Shown here: positions 41,705 to 50,852 of the stretch, piece by piece | Layout: each line of letters opens with the position of its first letter | Position numbering within the stretch: position 1 is the first letter of the stretch | Source of the DNA: Morganella morganii H1r | Lineage (GTDB): Bacteria > Pseudomonadota > Gammaproteobacteria > Enterobacterales > Enterobacteriaceae | Direction of reading: 5' to 3' | Length of the DNA: 64,000 nt | NCBI RefSeq assembly: GCF_000633515.1 | Contig: NZ_AYMP01000018.1 | Coordinates: 186,001 to 250,000 of the forward strand | Program-made: the position numbers and the translations under genes | The notes under the pieces: generated by a model | Told to the model about the DNA's origin: nothing | Seen by the model: only the letters and a program-made list of their open reading frames with translations | The model's database searches: none

Positions 41705-41738
41705 TCCGGCACACTAATCTGAACGACAGGATGCCTTT

Positions 41739-43586
41739 ATGCTGAGTGACCGTTTTCTGACATTATACAACGAGGAATTGCGTTTCCTGCGGGAGGAGGG
41801 GCTGCTGTTTGCCAAAGCCAATCCCCAGGTGGCACAGCATCTCGGCATGATGCCGGACGGCGTGCTTGATCCTTTTGTCGAACGCCTGCTGGAAGGCACC
41901 GCGTTTCTCAGCGCCCGTGTGCATGAGCGGCTCAATAATGAACAGCCGGAAGTGGCTATTCAGATGATAAACCGCCTCGCGCCTTACTGGTTCACTCCGC
42001 TGCCCTCCATCGCCACCATCGCAGTGGAACCGGATCTGACATCCCCGCAGTGGCATTCGGATGTCACCCTGCCCCGCGGCAGTAAACTGACACTTCACGA
42101 TACCTCGCCGGGATTCCGCAATGCCACTTTTACCACCGGCCGTGATCTGAATATCCAGCCGCTTGTGATCGCACATGCCGAATGCGCCACCACCCCGTCA
42201 GCACAACTGCCGCAGTCCGTTCTGCAATGCATGCAGGACGGCAGAGCGCACATCTCGCTGACGATGAACACACAGGGCGTTGTTTCATTATCTGAACTGA
42301 ATTTCTCGCCGATGACTCTGACGTTTGCGGGTGATGTCGTGCACGCCAACCACCTGCTGACCGCTATCCAGAGCGATACGCTGAGAGTGATCCTGTGGTG
42401 CCGGGAGGATAATAAAACGCCGCACATGCATCTGCTGGACCCGGGACAGATCCGCCAGGCCGGATTACAGGCAGAAGATGCATTATTACCGGCTGTCAGC
42501 GGGGAATTGCCGGGCAGCCGCCTGCTGCGGGAATATTTTGCCGCCCCGTCCCGCTTTTTCAGTGTTGAACTGCACGGCCTGATGCCGTTTTTACAGGCGG
42601 GCGATAAGTGCACGGAATTCAACATGATTTTTGTGCTGGATAAAACACCGGTCAAGTTAACCGGTAATGTCAGCAAGGACGATTTCCGTCTGTTTTCCAC
42701 CCCGGTGATTAATTTATCGCGCCGCCGGTGCAGCCCGGTGCTGGTCAACGGCGAGCATACCGAATATCCGGTTATCGTCGATAAACTCAATCCCGGTCTT
42801 TATGAAATCCATCATCTGTTACAGGTGGACGGCCTGCTGGCAGATAAAGGCTATGTGCCGTTTTCCCCGCTGCACGGCTATGCACGCTTTGACGAACCGC
42901 CGGTTTCCGCCGGTTACAGCCTGCGCCGTGTCCGCCGGGTGACAGAAGACAAATATGACAGCGCACCGGCTATGCCGAAAGACAGCCTGTTTATCTCACT
43001 CTCCGCCGGTCCCGATAATTTTTCGCCGGACAGTGTCCGTTCCCTGAGCATTGAGGCACTGGTGTGTGATCGCCACCTGGATCCTGCCCGCCTGCAACAG
43101 CCGGTGTTCCGGCCGGATACCGCTCTGCCGGTAGGCCCGGTGGAAATCCTGCGCACACCGTCCCGCCCGCAGGGCGTACCGTGCAGCACACAGGCGTGGA
43201 AAGTACTCCAGTTGCTCTCTGTCAATCCGCTGCGCTACGCCCTGCCGGATTTTCCGGATAACAGCCAGCTGCTCCGAGAATGGCTTTCCCTGTTCTGTCC
43301 GCCGGATGACAGCCGTCAGCAGCGCAGGATAGACAGTCTGCGGCACGCCGTTATTTCACACCGTTTTGAATGCAACCCGCTGCCCGGACCGCTCGCCTGG
43401 AGCCGCGGGGCTGAAATCAGCATCGATTTGCGGGGTAATCATCACAGTGACCGCGGTGCGTGGCTGTTTGCCCGTATCCTTCACCATGCGCTCGCGGAGT
43501 ATTGCGAACTGGGGCAGACGCTGCGTATGCAGCTTAACGTTGATGGTGAACCGCTTGCACAATGGGAGCCGATTGATGGCAGATAA
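41739..43586 (+). CDS. tssF: TssF, T6SS baseplate protein
   Basis: TssF (VasA/ImpG) forms the baseplate wedge with TssG, TssE and TssK. The protein begins with LSDRFLTLYNEELRFLREEG and has FAKANPQVAQHLGM, DPFVERLLEGTAFLSARV and the C-terminal RGNHHSDRGAWLFARILHH. The length of 615 residues is normal. The tssG start lies within its last codons. Confidence 0.94.
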   Translation: MLSDRFLTLYNEELRFLREEGLLFAKANPQVAQHLGMMPDGVLDPFVERLLEGTAFLSARVHERLNNEQPEVAIQMINRLAPYWFTPLPSIATIAVEPDLTSPQWHSDVTLPRGSKLTLHDTSPGFRNATFTTGRDLNIQPLVIAHAECATTPSAQLPQSVLQCMQDGRAHISLTMNTQGVVSLSELNFSPMTLTFAGDVVHANHLLTAIQSDTLRVILWCREDNKTPHMHLLDPGQIRQAGLQAEDALLPAVSGELPGSRLLREYFAAPSRFFSVELHGLMPFLQAGDKCTEFNMIFVLDKTPVKLTGNVSKDDFRLFSTPVINLSRRRCSPVLVNGEHTEYPVIVDKLNPGLYEIHHLLQVDGLLADKGYVPFSPLHGYARFDEPPVSAGYSLRRVRRVTEDKYDSAPAMPKDSLFISLSAGPDNFSPDSVRSLSIEALVCDRHLDPARLQQPVFRPDTALPVGPVEILRTPSRPQGVPCSTQAWKVLQLLSVNPLRYALPDFPDNSQLLREWLSLFCPPDDSRQQRRIDSLRHAVISHRFECNPLPGPLAWSRGAEISIDLRGNHHSDRGAWLFARILHHALAEYCELGQTLRMQLNVDGEPLAQWEPIDGR

Positions 43587-44550
43587 AACACCGCTCCGCA
43601 TCAACGGCCTCAGCGCCAGGCAGGATTTTGCCGAAGTCATGCGCCGCATTGAACGGGTCAGCCCGGCGCTCGCGGCAAACGGCGTGGTACGCGGAAGCAC
43701 CCCCGCCCGGCTGCGGATAATCCAGACGGCAGATACCGGCTTCGCCCCGCGCGAAGTGGCTGATATCCGCCAGTCCGCCGATCCGGTCACCAGCGCCGCT
43801 GAAATTACCGTCTGGTGCCGCCATTTCGGGATGTTCGCCCCGTATGGTCCGCTGCCGATTCATATTACCGAGCATGCCCGTACCGAATTGCTGGCGCGCC
43901 GCAGTCATGCTTTTCAGGATTTTTCAGCGCTGATCAGTCATCGCCTGGCGCTGTTTTCCTACCGCGCACAGACACAACTACATGTCGCGGCCGGCCATGA
44001 CAAAAACAACAAAAATGCCTTTCAGCAACGGATGAATCAGGTCACCGGGATTTCACCGCAACTCTCTGCCGGTGACCATATTCACCGGCTCCGGCAGGCA
44101 TTTCCCGGCTGCTACCTGCCCGGACGGAGCATCCTGAAAAACTTACAGTCACTGCTGACACACTATTTTGCCGTGCCGGTTACCGTTCAGGCGCGGCGGG
44201 GAATGTGGATTGATGATCCGCAGAATACCGCCAGCCAGAGAATGGGACGTCTCGGCAAAACCCGCGCCGGAAAACGGTTTTTTGATGTTGAACACAGCCT
44301 GTATGTGCAGATAGGCCCGGTGGGCAGTCAGCACTATCACCTGTTCCAGCGCGGCAGTGAACGTCTGAACGTTCTGGTGGCTATCTGCAACGATTTTGTC
44401 TCACACCTCCGGGTACTGGACGTGAAGCTGCTTATCCGGACTTCCCCTGATATGGCCGGTCACACCGGCAGCGGAAAACTGGGCCGCAGCGGCTGGCTGA
44501 AACCGGACGGGACAATCCGGATTCAGTCCCTGTATACCACCGCAGCCTGA
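43576..44550 (+). CDS. tssG: TssG, T6SS baseplate protein
   Basis: TssG (ImpH/VasB) completes the baseplate wedge with two TssF copies. The 324-residue protein has the family PARLRIIQTAD region, FGMFAPYGPLPIHITEHAR, and near the C-terminus GRLGKTRAGKRFFDVEHSLYVQIGPV (about residues 215-240). An open frame reaches back to 43366, but ATG 43576 overlaps the tssF end by 11 bases and starts the homology. Confidence 0.93.
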   Translation: MADKTPLRINGLSARQDFAEVMRRIERVSPALAANGVVRGSTPARLRIIQTADTGFAPREVADIRQSADPVTSAAEITVWCRHFGMFAPYGPLPIHITEHARTELLARRSHAFQDFSALISHRLALFSYRAQTQLHVAAGHDKNNKNAFQQRMNQVTGISPQLSAGDHIHRLRQAFPGCYLPGRSILKNLQSLLTHYFAVPVTVQARRGMWIDDPQNTASQRMGRLGKTRAGKRFFDVEHSLYVQIGPVGSQHYHLFQRGSERLNVLVAICNDFVSHLRVLDVKLLIRTSPDMAGHTGSGKLGRSGWLKPDGTIRIQSLYTTAA

Positions 44551-44587
44551 TGCAATTAACCCGATATGCAATGAAAGGATGAGTGTT

Positions 44588-46933
44588 ATGCCCCTGATTG
44601 AAATTGATAATGAGAAGCTCAACGGGATCGATGCCTTCCCGCTCAGCTTTACCGCGCAGGAACATCTTTCGCAGGACCCGGTTTACCGCCTGACGTTTCA
44701 GGTGCCGGATCCTGATCTGGATATCGGGGAACTGCTCGGTGAAAAGGCGCTTATTTCTGTTGAACAACCGGATCAGAGCCGCCGCACGTTCACTGCCCGG
44801 GTGGTGGCCGGCGGTGATGAGGGGCAGCATCAGGATCAGTATGTTTATCATCTGGAACTGCGCAGTTGGTTATGGTTTCTGATGCAGAACCGCAACTGCC
44901 GTATCTTCCAGCACCGCAATGTACTCACCATTATTGAAGAGATATTTACCCGTTACAATGTGGCGGATTACCGCATTGAAACGGAAGGCACGTATCCGGA
45001 TAAAGAGTATTGCGTCCAGTTCGGTGAAAGCGATTTCAGTTTTGTCAGCCGTCTGATGGAAGATGCCGGGCTCTGGTATTACATCGACCACAGTGACAAC
45101 CGGGATGTCATGGTGATCACCGACCACCAGCAATTCAAACCGCTGAGTGACGGTTATGACTCACTGAGTTTCCTGCCGGACAGCGAAGAGCACCGGGCTA
45201 TCCGCGAAGGTATCCAGCGCATCCGGCGTAACCGCCGGATACACGCCAGTGAAGTGGTATTGCGCGATTTCGATTTTCTCAAACCACGTCACTCCCTTCA
45301 GACGCAGGCGGAAGAAAAACGCCCGCATTTACAGGGTATTCCGCTGGAATGGTATGACTATGCCGCCGGTTATGATGATGTGCAGCAGGGCGAAGTGATT
45401 GCCCGCAAACGCCTGGAGGCATTCCGCTGTGAAAACCAGATTTTACAGGGTGAGAGTAATGCCACCGGCCTGAAACCGGGCCATACGTTTGAGCTGAATC
45501 AGCACCCGGATTCAACCCGTAACCGGGGATTTAAAGTGCTCGGCTGTGATTATACGTTTATCCAGGACGGGCCGGACAGCAGCAGTACCGGACGCAGAGT
45601 CTCCTGCCGGTTCCGTGCGCTGAATGATGATGAGGTTTACCGTCCGCTCTGCCGGACACCGCGTCCGCAGATCCCGGGAATTCAGAGCGCGACCGTGGTC
45701 GGTGCGCCGGACTCTGAGGTTCATACCGATAAATATGCCCGTATCCGTGTGCATTTCCATTGGGATCGCTACAAAACCACCGAAGAGGACAGTTCCTGCT
45801 GGATTCGGGTGATACAGGCCTGGGCCGGTAAAGGCTGGGGTGTGCTGGCGATGCCCCGTGTCGGCCAGGAAGTGCTGGTAACCTATATTGACGGTGATCT
45901 GGACAGACCGATGGTAACCGGTATTGTCTATAACGGCGAGAATCCGCCGCCGTATCAGTTACCGGAGCATATCAACTATTCCGGTCTGGTTTCCCGTTCT
46001 CTGCGTCACGGTATGCCGCAGCATGCCAGCCAGATCACCTTTGATGATAAACGCTACAATGAGCGGGTGATGATCCACGCCGAACGCGATATGCAATATA
46101 CCGTTGAGCGTAACGCCTCCTCCACCACCGGCCAGGATCGCTATGAGGTGGTGAAGCGCACCGCGACAGACTGGTTTAAAAATCATGTCTCTTATAAAGA
46201 GGTCAATTTCTCATTCACCGGTTTTAATTTCAGTGCCACCGGTATCAATGTCGGTCTGACCGGCCTGAGCATCAGTATGACCGGTGCCAGTATCGGCCTT
46301 ACCGGTGTCAGCACCTCCTTTACCGGGGTGAGCACATCGTTTACCGGGGTGAGCACGTCCTTTACCGGGCAATCCATATCTTTCACCGGCAGCAGTGATT
46401 CCTCAACCGGCATCAGCAACTCCCGGACCGGGTGCAGCACCAGTATGACCGGTACCAGCAGTTCCATGACCGGCAGTTCACACAGCCTCACCGGTTTCAG
46501 CACCAGTATGACCGGCTGCTCCGCCTCCAAAACCGGCCAAAGCTACAGTGCCACCGGATCGAGTCTTTCCCATACCGGCACCAGTGTCAGCACCACCGGC
46601 AGCAGCACCTCCAGCACCGGTGTCAGTGTCAGTACCACCGGCAGCAGTACCAGTGTCACCGGGGTCAGTGTCAGCACTACCGGCAGCAGCACCAGTGTCA
46701 CCGGAAACAGTGTCTCTGCGGTCGGCTCTTCCGTTTCCGCGACAGGAAGCAGCGTCGGGGTGAAAGGCAGCGATGTATCAGCCACCGGCAGTTCTGTCAG
46801 TGTGACCGGCAGTGATATTTCAGCGAAAGGCTCCGGTATCTCCGTCACCGGATTCTCTTTCAGTTATACCGGCGCCAGTTATTCCGATACCGGCATTGAC
46901 CTGAAAACGGTCGGCATGCAGAGCAAAAATTAA
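44588..46933 (+). CDS. vgrG: VgrG (TssI) spike protein with heptapeptide-repeat C-terminus
   Basis: VgrG trimers form the puncturing spike on the Hcp tube. Residues about 1-510 hold the gp27/gp5-like core (RLTFQVPDPDLDIGELLG, RHLQ-type beta domain, WIRVIQAWAGKGWG, RVGQEVLVTYIDGDLDRP, GIVYNGENPPPYQLP). After about residue 540 come 33 back-to-back 7-residue repeats of type xTGxSxS and an 8-residue tail. No enzymatic domain is fused. ATG 44588 is preferred because AAGGA lies about 8 bases ahead; ATG 44579 touches the Shine-Dalgarno sequence. A trimeric beta-stalk for the repeat is inferred. Confidence 0.93.
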   Translation: MPLIEIDNEKLNGIDAFPLSFTAQEHLSQDPVYRLTFQVPDPDLDIGELLGEKALISVEQPDQSRRTFTARVVAGGDEGQHQDQYVYHLELRSWLWFLMQNRNCRIFQHRNVLTIIEEIFTRYNVADYRIETEGTYPDKEYCVQFGESDFSFVSRLMEDAGLWYYIDHSDNRDVMVITDHQQFKPLSDGYDSLSFLPDSEEHRAIREGIQRIRRNRRIHASEVVLRDFDFLKPRHSLQTQAEEKRPHLQGIPLEWYDYAAGYDDVQQGEVIARKRLEAFRCENQILQGESNATGLKPGHTFELNQHPDSTRNRGFKVLGCDYTFIQDGPDSSSTGRRVSCRFRALNDDEVYRPLCRTPRPQIPGIQSATVVGAPDSEVHTDKYARIRVHFHWDRYKTTEEDSSCWIRVIQAWAGKGWGVLAMPRVGQEVLVTYIDGDLDRPMVTGIVYNGENPPPYQLPEHINYSGLVSRSLRHGMPQHASQITFDDKRYNERVMIHAERDMQYTVERNASSTTGQDRYEVVKRTATDWFKNHVSYKEVNFSFTGFNFSATGINVGLTGLSISMTGASIGLTGVSTSFTGVSTSFTGVSTSFTGQSISFTGSSDSSTGISNSRTGCSTSMTGTSSSMTGSSHSLTGFSTSMTGCSASKTGQSYSATGSSLSHTGTSVSTTGSSTSSTGVSVSTTGSSTSVTGVSVSTTGSSTSVTGNSVSAVGSSVSATGSSVGVKGSDVSATGSSVSVTGSDISAKGSGISVTGFSFSYTGASYSDTGIDLKTVGMQSKN
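46214..46906 (+). repeat. 33 tandem 21-bp coding repeats at the 3' end of vgrG
   Basis: Every unit encodes seven residues with a near-invariant Gly at position 3, mostly Thr at 2 and Ser at 5 and 7. Positions 1, 4 and 6 vary, often hydrophobic in the first units (FTGFNFS, LTGLSIS) and Ser/Thr/Val later. Some neighbours are identical in protein and nearly so in DNA (FTGVSTS units around 46319-46360; TTGSSTS units further on), showing recent duplication. Confidence 0.95.
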
Positions 46934-46941
46934 AGGGAAGT

Positions 46942-49146
46942 ATGATGCGTATTATTCGTCCTCAGCAACTTGCTGTACTCAGAAACAGCTACCAGATTGG
47001 CAGGGAGTGCCGATCAGGTATCAGTGTGATTGCGGGCAGTTATTTATCCGCCCCTGATCACTTTGTCACTGAAGCACAGATTTGGCAGGCATGGAAGTCT
47101 GCCCCCCTTTCCTTCCGTATGTTAGATACTGCTGAGCCGAAACCGCATGCCGAATATATCCTTGCCGGTCATGCCGGCACCGGGCAGACACTGACGGCGC
47201 TGGATGCTGCCGTCCGGGTCGGGTCGCTCAGCCGGGCGTGGTGTCTTGAGGGAGACCCGTTCACCCGGGTTGCGATGGATCACACCGAAGCCCCCGGCGG
47301 GGACGGCAGTAAAGAAAATCCGCTGGGCAAAAATGCCCGCAGCGGTGCACGGCCGCTGCTGAGGGAAGCCCGCGCTGACGGCGCCGCAGATCCGTACAGT
47401 GACCTGGCCGCGCCGTCGCCGGTGCCGCCGGATTTTTATGTCCGCCGCAGACATCTTGATGCCGTGGCTCACGTGATGACAGACAAACAGTATATGGAAA
47501 GCTGGTTTCCCGGTCTGCCGCCTGCCATTGACCGCCGTTATTTTCAGATGGCGCCGCCGCAGCAGCAGCTTTCCGCCGCTCAGTGGCCGCGCAGTGTGCC
47601 GTTTGAACTGCACGGCTTCCGGCCGGATGACGCGGTAATTTCCGGTACATTCCCGGCAGTGCGTGCCAGAGCATTGGTGTTCGGTAAAGACGCGGCAACC
47701 GCAGAAGAGATCACCCTGGAGAAAAAGACCCTGTGGCTGCTGCCGGATGATGATCTTTGTCTGATGGTCTTTACCGGCAGTATTCCGTTGCCGCATCTGT
47801 TTGCCGCCCCTGCGGTCACACTGCTGGCCGCGCTGGATAATGATGGTACGGAACGGCCGCTGACACATTATCAGGATGTGTATCAGCGCCGCAGCCGGAC
47901 GGATGCCGCTAATTTTGAATTTCTCCGCGACCGCGAACTGATGCCGGAAAACAGTCATTTTAATGTGATCCGCGATATGGCGGAGCACCCGGATTCTCAG
48001 CGCTACACTGCCCGTCCTCTGACAAAACAGGATACCGATACGTTTTATCAGGATGTGGAAAAAGCGATTGCACTTCATGAAGAGAACCAGAAGCAATACT
48101 TCGCCCTGCCGCCGGAGCAGGAAACCGCCGTGCCGGTCAGCGATACGCTGCGCCGGAAAACAGTGCAGCCGGCGCCGGATTGCGATGCGGTAACCGAAAA
48201 CCGGGACTTTATCTCGCTCTCATTTGCCAACACAACATTGCAGGGAAAAACCTTTAAGCACTGCCATTTTAATCAGTGTGATTTCAGTGAATCACAACTG
48301 ACACAGTGCAGCTTTGAGCACTGCCGGTTTACATCCTGCCTGTTTGCCGGGGCAGTGATAACCGGTTCACAACTGACCGGCGGCCGTTTTCAGCTCAGTA
48401 ATCTGAGCGGAAGTACATTTACCGGCACCAGCTGGGAAAATCTTACGCTGGATGACTGCCTGCTGGAAAAAACAGTCTTCACCCGCAGCACCTGGACGAA
48501 ATGCCTGATTAATGACACCCGGATAACCCGCTGTGAATTCACGGAGTGTGACATCAGCGGCGCAATGCTGTCACATGCCGGGCTGACGCATTCGGACTTC
48601 CGGCAATGCACGCTGACATCCCTGATCGCCGATAAAACCGGGGCCGCCGGTGTGCGCTTCACCGGGTGCAGTCTGACCAAAAGTTCCCTGATTGGCGGTA
48701 ACTGGACGGCGTGTTCCTTTACGGACTCCGGCCTGGAAAGTGTGACATCCGGTCAGTATACCGATTTTTCCGGCAGCAGTTTTACCGGCTGCCGCCTGAA
48801 TAAAACCGGTTTCAGCAATGCCGTGTTAAACCAGTGCCGCTTTACCGGATGCGAACTGATCGAAACCTGTGCCGATGACAGCAATCTGACCGGTGCCGTG
48901 TTCAGTCACTGTGATATGGCAGGGATACGCCTGAAAGACGCGGTAATGATCCACGCCTCTTTTACCAAAAGCAGTCTCCAGCAGGCCATGCTCTATAACG
49001 CCGATCTCCGTGACAGTACGTTTCGTCAGTGCAATTTCGCCGGAGCAAACCTGGCCATGATGTACGGCAATTCCGGCACCCGCTTTGATTTATGTCTGAT
49101 GGACGGCGTCCATCTGTTACCGCGCCGCTTCCGGCTCAGTGTCTGA
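46942..49146 (+). CDS. DUF2169 domain protein with C-terminal pentapeptide repeats
   Basis: A 734-residue protein directly after vgrG. The first 300 residues match the DUF2169 pattern known next to T6SS spikes (LSFRMLDTAEPKPHAEYILAG, DPYSDLAAP, and PFELHGFRPDD, at about 50-230), a family proposed to act as an adaptor or chaperone for loading VgrG/PAAR cargo. Residues about 420-725 are pentapeptide repeats (units like CHFNQ, CDFSE, CSFEH, CRFTS), predicting a square right-handed beta-helix. No signal peptide. The role in effector loading is inferred from family and location. Confidence 0.82.
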   Translation: MMRIIRPQQLAVLRNSYQIGRECRSGISVIAGSYLSAPDHFVTEAQIWQAWKSAPLSFRMLDTAEPKPHAEYILAGHAGTGQTLTALDAAVRVGSLSRAWCLEGDPFTRVAMDHTEAPGGDGSKENPLGKNARSGARPLLREARADGAADPYSDLAAPSPVPPDFYVRRRHLDAVAHVMTDKQYMESWFPGLPPAIDRRYFQMAPPQQQLSAAQWPRSVPFELHGFRPDDAVISGTFPAVRARALVFGKDAATAEEITLEKKTLWLLPDDDLCLMVFTGSIPLPHLFAAPAVTLLAALDNDGTERPLTHYQDVYQRRSRTDAANFEFLRDRELMPENSHFNVIRDMAEHPDSQRYTARPLTKQDTDTFYQDVEKAIALHEENQKQYFALPPEQETAVPVSDTLRRKTVQPAPDCDAVTENRDFISLSFANTTLQGKTFKHCHFNQCDFSESQLTQCSFEHCRFTSCLFAGAVITGSQLTGGRFQLSNLSGSTFTGTSWENLTLDDCLLEKTVFTRSTWTKCLINDTRITRCEFTECDISGAMLSHAGLTHSDFRQCTLTSLIADKTGAAGVRFTGCSLTKSSLIGGNWTACSFTDSGLESVTSGQYTDFSGSSFTGCRLNKTGFSNAVLNQCRFTGCELIETCADDSNLTGAVFSHCDMAGIRLKDAVMIHASFTKSSLQQAMLYNADLRDSTFRQCNFAGANLAMMYGNSGTRFDLCLMDGVHLLPRRFRLSV

Positions 49147-49158
49147 CAGGAGGTCTGA

Positions 49159-50262
49159 ATGAACGAAACCGCAAAACAGATTATGGATTTGCAGCCGGTG
49201 AAACTGATTCGCGATAAGCATTTCAGTCAGTTACAACTGAAAGATGACACCCTGTCACACCTGCATTTTACAGACTGCCGCTTTGAGCATCTCAGCACGG
49301 ATAATGTGCAGGCGCATCAGCTCTGTTTTCTGCGCTGTAAATTCGCCGCCGTTTCACTGAGTAAAAGTCTGTTAAATTCCTGCACGTTTATTGAGTGTGA
49401 GATAGACACCATCACGCTGGCAGAGTGCGGTCTGCTCAGTGTCTCTTTTCAGCAGACCACCATACAGTCGCTGAGTGCGGACAAGTGCCTGTCGGAGCGC
49501 TGCATGATTTCCGGCGGCAGGCTCAGTGAGAGCAGCTGGAAAGAGGTCAGCCTGAGCTACTGGTCGGCGAATGACTGTGAGATCAGTCACTGGCATACGG
49601 AAGGCGGCCTCATGCAGGACAGCAACTGGTTCGGCTGCACAGTGACACAGTTCCGCTGCAGCGGTGCACAGATTACCCGGCTGGTCTCCGGTAACAGCAC
49701 ACTGACCGATTGTCAGTTTACCGGCAATGAATGCGACATCCTGGTCTGGCAGAACTGTCATCTGGTACGTGCCGATCTGCGGAAACTGAATCTCGCCTCC
49801 GCCGGGTTTGCCAAATCCCGGCTGGAACAATGCCGTTTCGACAACAGTAATCTGCATTACGCCCAGTTCAATGAGGGATCACTGCACGACTGCACACTGA
49901 CCGGCACGCAACTGACCTGCGCCCAGTTTACTGATGCCGGGCTGTATCAGTGTGACCTGAGCGGCGCACAACTGATTTCCGCCGCTCTGGTGCGCGCGGT
50001 GCTCACACTCTGCATTCTGGATGACACCACATTAACCCGCACCGATATGCGTTTTTGTCAGCTTAAACAAACGCCGCTGCACAGTGCGGTGATACAGAAA
50101 GTCCGCCTGCACGGTGCGCAAACCGGGCTGACCGATCGCGGACAGAAATCGGATGAGCCTCTGCTGGCATCCGTTGATTTATGGTACGCCAGGCATCAGC
50201 CCGGCGTGAAAGATGACACAGGGTCCCCCCGTTTACCCCCAGGAGCCAGCCGTTATGTTTGA
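49159..50262 (+). CDS. Pentapeptide-repeat protein of the T6SS spike module
   Basis: A 367-residue protein composed almost wholly of pentapeptide-like repeats (CRFEH, CKFAA, CTFIE, CQFTG, CDLSG), rich in Cys, Thr and Leu. It has a strong ribosome site (GGAGG, 6 bases) and resembles the C-terminal half of the upstream DUF2169 protein, so one may have arisen from the other. Such genes recur between DUF2169 and DUF3540 genes in T6SS clusters. It could be an adaptor or a cargo; there is no basis to call it a DNA-gyrase inhibitor. It overlaps the next gene by 8 bases. Confidence 0.75.
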   Translation: MNETAKQIMDLQPVKLIRDKHFSQLQLKDDTLSHLHFTDCRFEHLSTDNVQAHQLCFLRCKFAAVSLSKSLLNSCTFIECEIDTITLAECGLLSVSFQQTTIQSLSADKCLSERCMISGGRLSESSWKEVSLSYWSANDCEISHWHTEGGLMQDSNWFGCTVTQFRCSGAQITRLVSGNSTLTDCQFTGNECDILVWQNCHLVRADLRKLNLASAGFAKSRLEQCRFDNSNLHYAQFNEGSLHDCTLTGTQLTCAQFTDAGLYQCDLSGAQLISAALVRAVLTLCILDDTTLTRTDMRFCQLKQTPLHSAVIQKVRLHGAQTGLTDRGQKSDEPLLASVDLWYARHQPGVKDDTGSPRLPPGASRYV

Positions 50263-50848
50263 CACAATACATCATACTGATACACCGGTTTTATCCGGCA
50301 GACCGCTTTTTTCCGCTCCGGAAACCCCGGTGATCGCCGCAACACGGCTTATTGCCGGCGATAACGGCGGACTGCTGTTGCAGTCACATCCGTATTCCGC
50401 CGTGACTGTCGCGGCCGGGTGCCTGATTGTCCCGGAAAAAGGCGATCTGGTCTGTGCCATGGTTCAGGGTGACAGCGCCTATGTGCTGTCGGTTCTGGAA
50501 CGGCACGCCGCCTCCGCCCCGCTGACACTCAGTACTCAGGATACCCCGCTGCATATCCGCGCGCCGTCACTGGCACTGGAAGGAACGGAGAGTATCACCA
50601 TGAAAACATCCCGTTTTTCCCTGGTATCACACACCTCAAAATGGGTTGCACAGACACTGCGCCAGATTGCCGGCTCTCTGTTTGTCAGTGCGGAGAATGC
50701 CCACAAAAAGGTTGAGAATCTTGATGCCACCGAAGCCGGTCACATTGCCCAGCATGCTGAAAAAAGCATGGTTCTGGACAATGAAATCGGCGCTATCACA
50801 TCACGTGCCGTCCTTCGTATTGATGGCGGCCAGGTACATATGGGGTGA
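50255..50848 (+). CDS. DUF3540 domain protein of the T6SS spike module
   Basis: A 197-residue soluble protein with VAAGCLIVPEKGDLVCAMVQGDSAYVLSVLER in the first half (OB-like beta region, residues about 50-82) and a C-terminal helical part ending in LRIDGGQVHMG. The pattern and position, between a pentapeptide gene and a DUF4150 gene, fit DUF3540. The start at ATG 50255 overlaps the preceding stop. Function unknown; it may be an adaptor joining VgrG to the PAAR-like tip. Confidence 0.75.
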   Translation: MFDTIHHTDTPVLSGRPLFSAPETPVIAATRLIAGDNGGLLLQSHPYSAVTVAAGCLIVPEKGDLVCAMVQGDSAYVLSVLERHAASAPLTLSTQDTPLHIRAPSLALEGTESITMKTSRFSLVSHTSKWVAQTLRQIAGSLFVSAENAHKKVENLDATEAGHIAQHAEKSMVLDNEIGAITSRAVLRIDGGQVHMG

Positions 50849-50852
50849 TCAC

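Noticed and set aside
43366-43575. 70-residue extension of tssG inside tssF
   Set aside because: It overlaps conserved tssF coding sequence in another frame.
46192-46848. Long open frames on the minus strand and in another plus frame across the vgrG repeats (Leu/Pro/Val- and His/Gln-rich)
   Set aside because: They arise because a stop-free 21-bp repeat is read in other frames; no start signals and composition is purely periodic.
46214-46906. Tandem 21-bp repeats considered as a CRISPR or non-coding satellite
   Set aside because: They are in frame, have no spacers, and keep a protein pattern.
47122-48096. 324-codon open frame on the minus strand inside the DUF2169 gene
   Set aside because: Antisense to a gene with clear family motifs; its product is basic and Arg/His/Gln-rich, as usual for antisense frames.
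49159-50262. Calling the pentapeptide protein a quinolone-resistance (Qnr-like) gyrase inhibitor
   Set aside because: Repeats alone do not show this; the T6SS context and Cys/Thr-rich repeats differ from Qnr, and no Qnr-specific loops were recognised.
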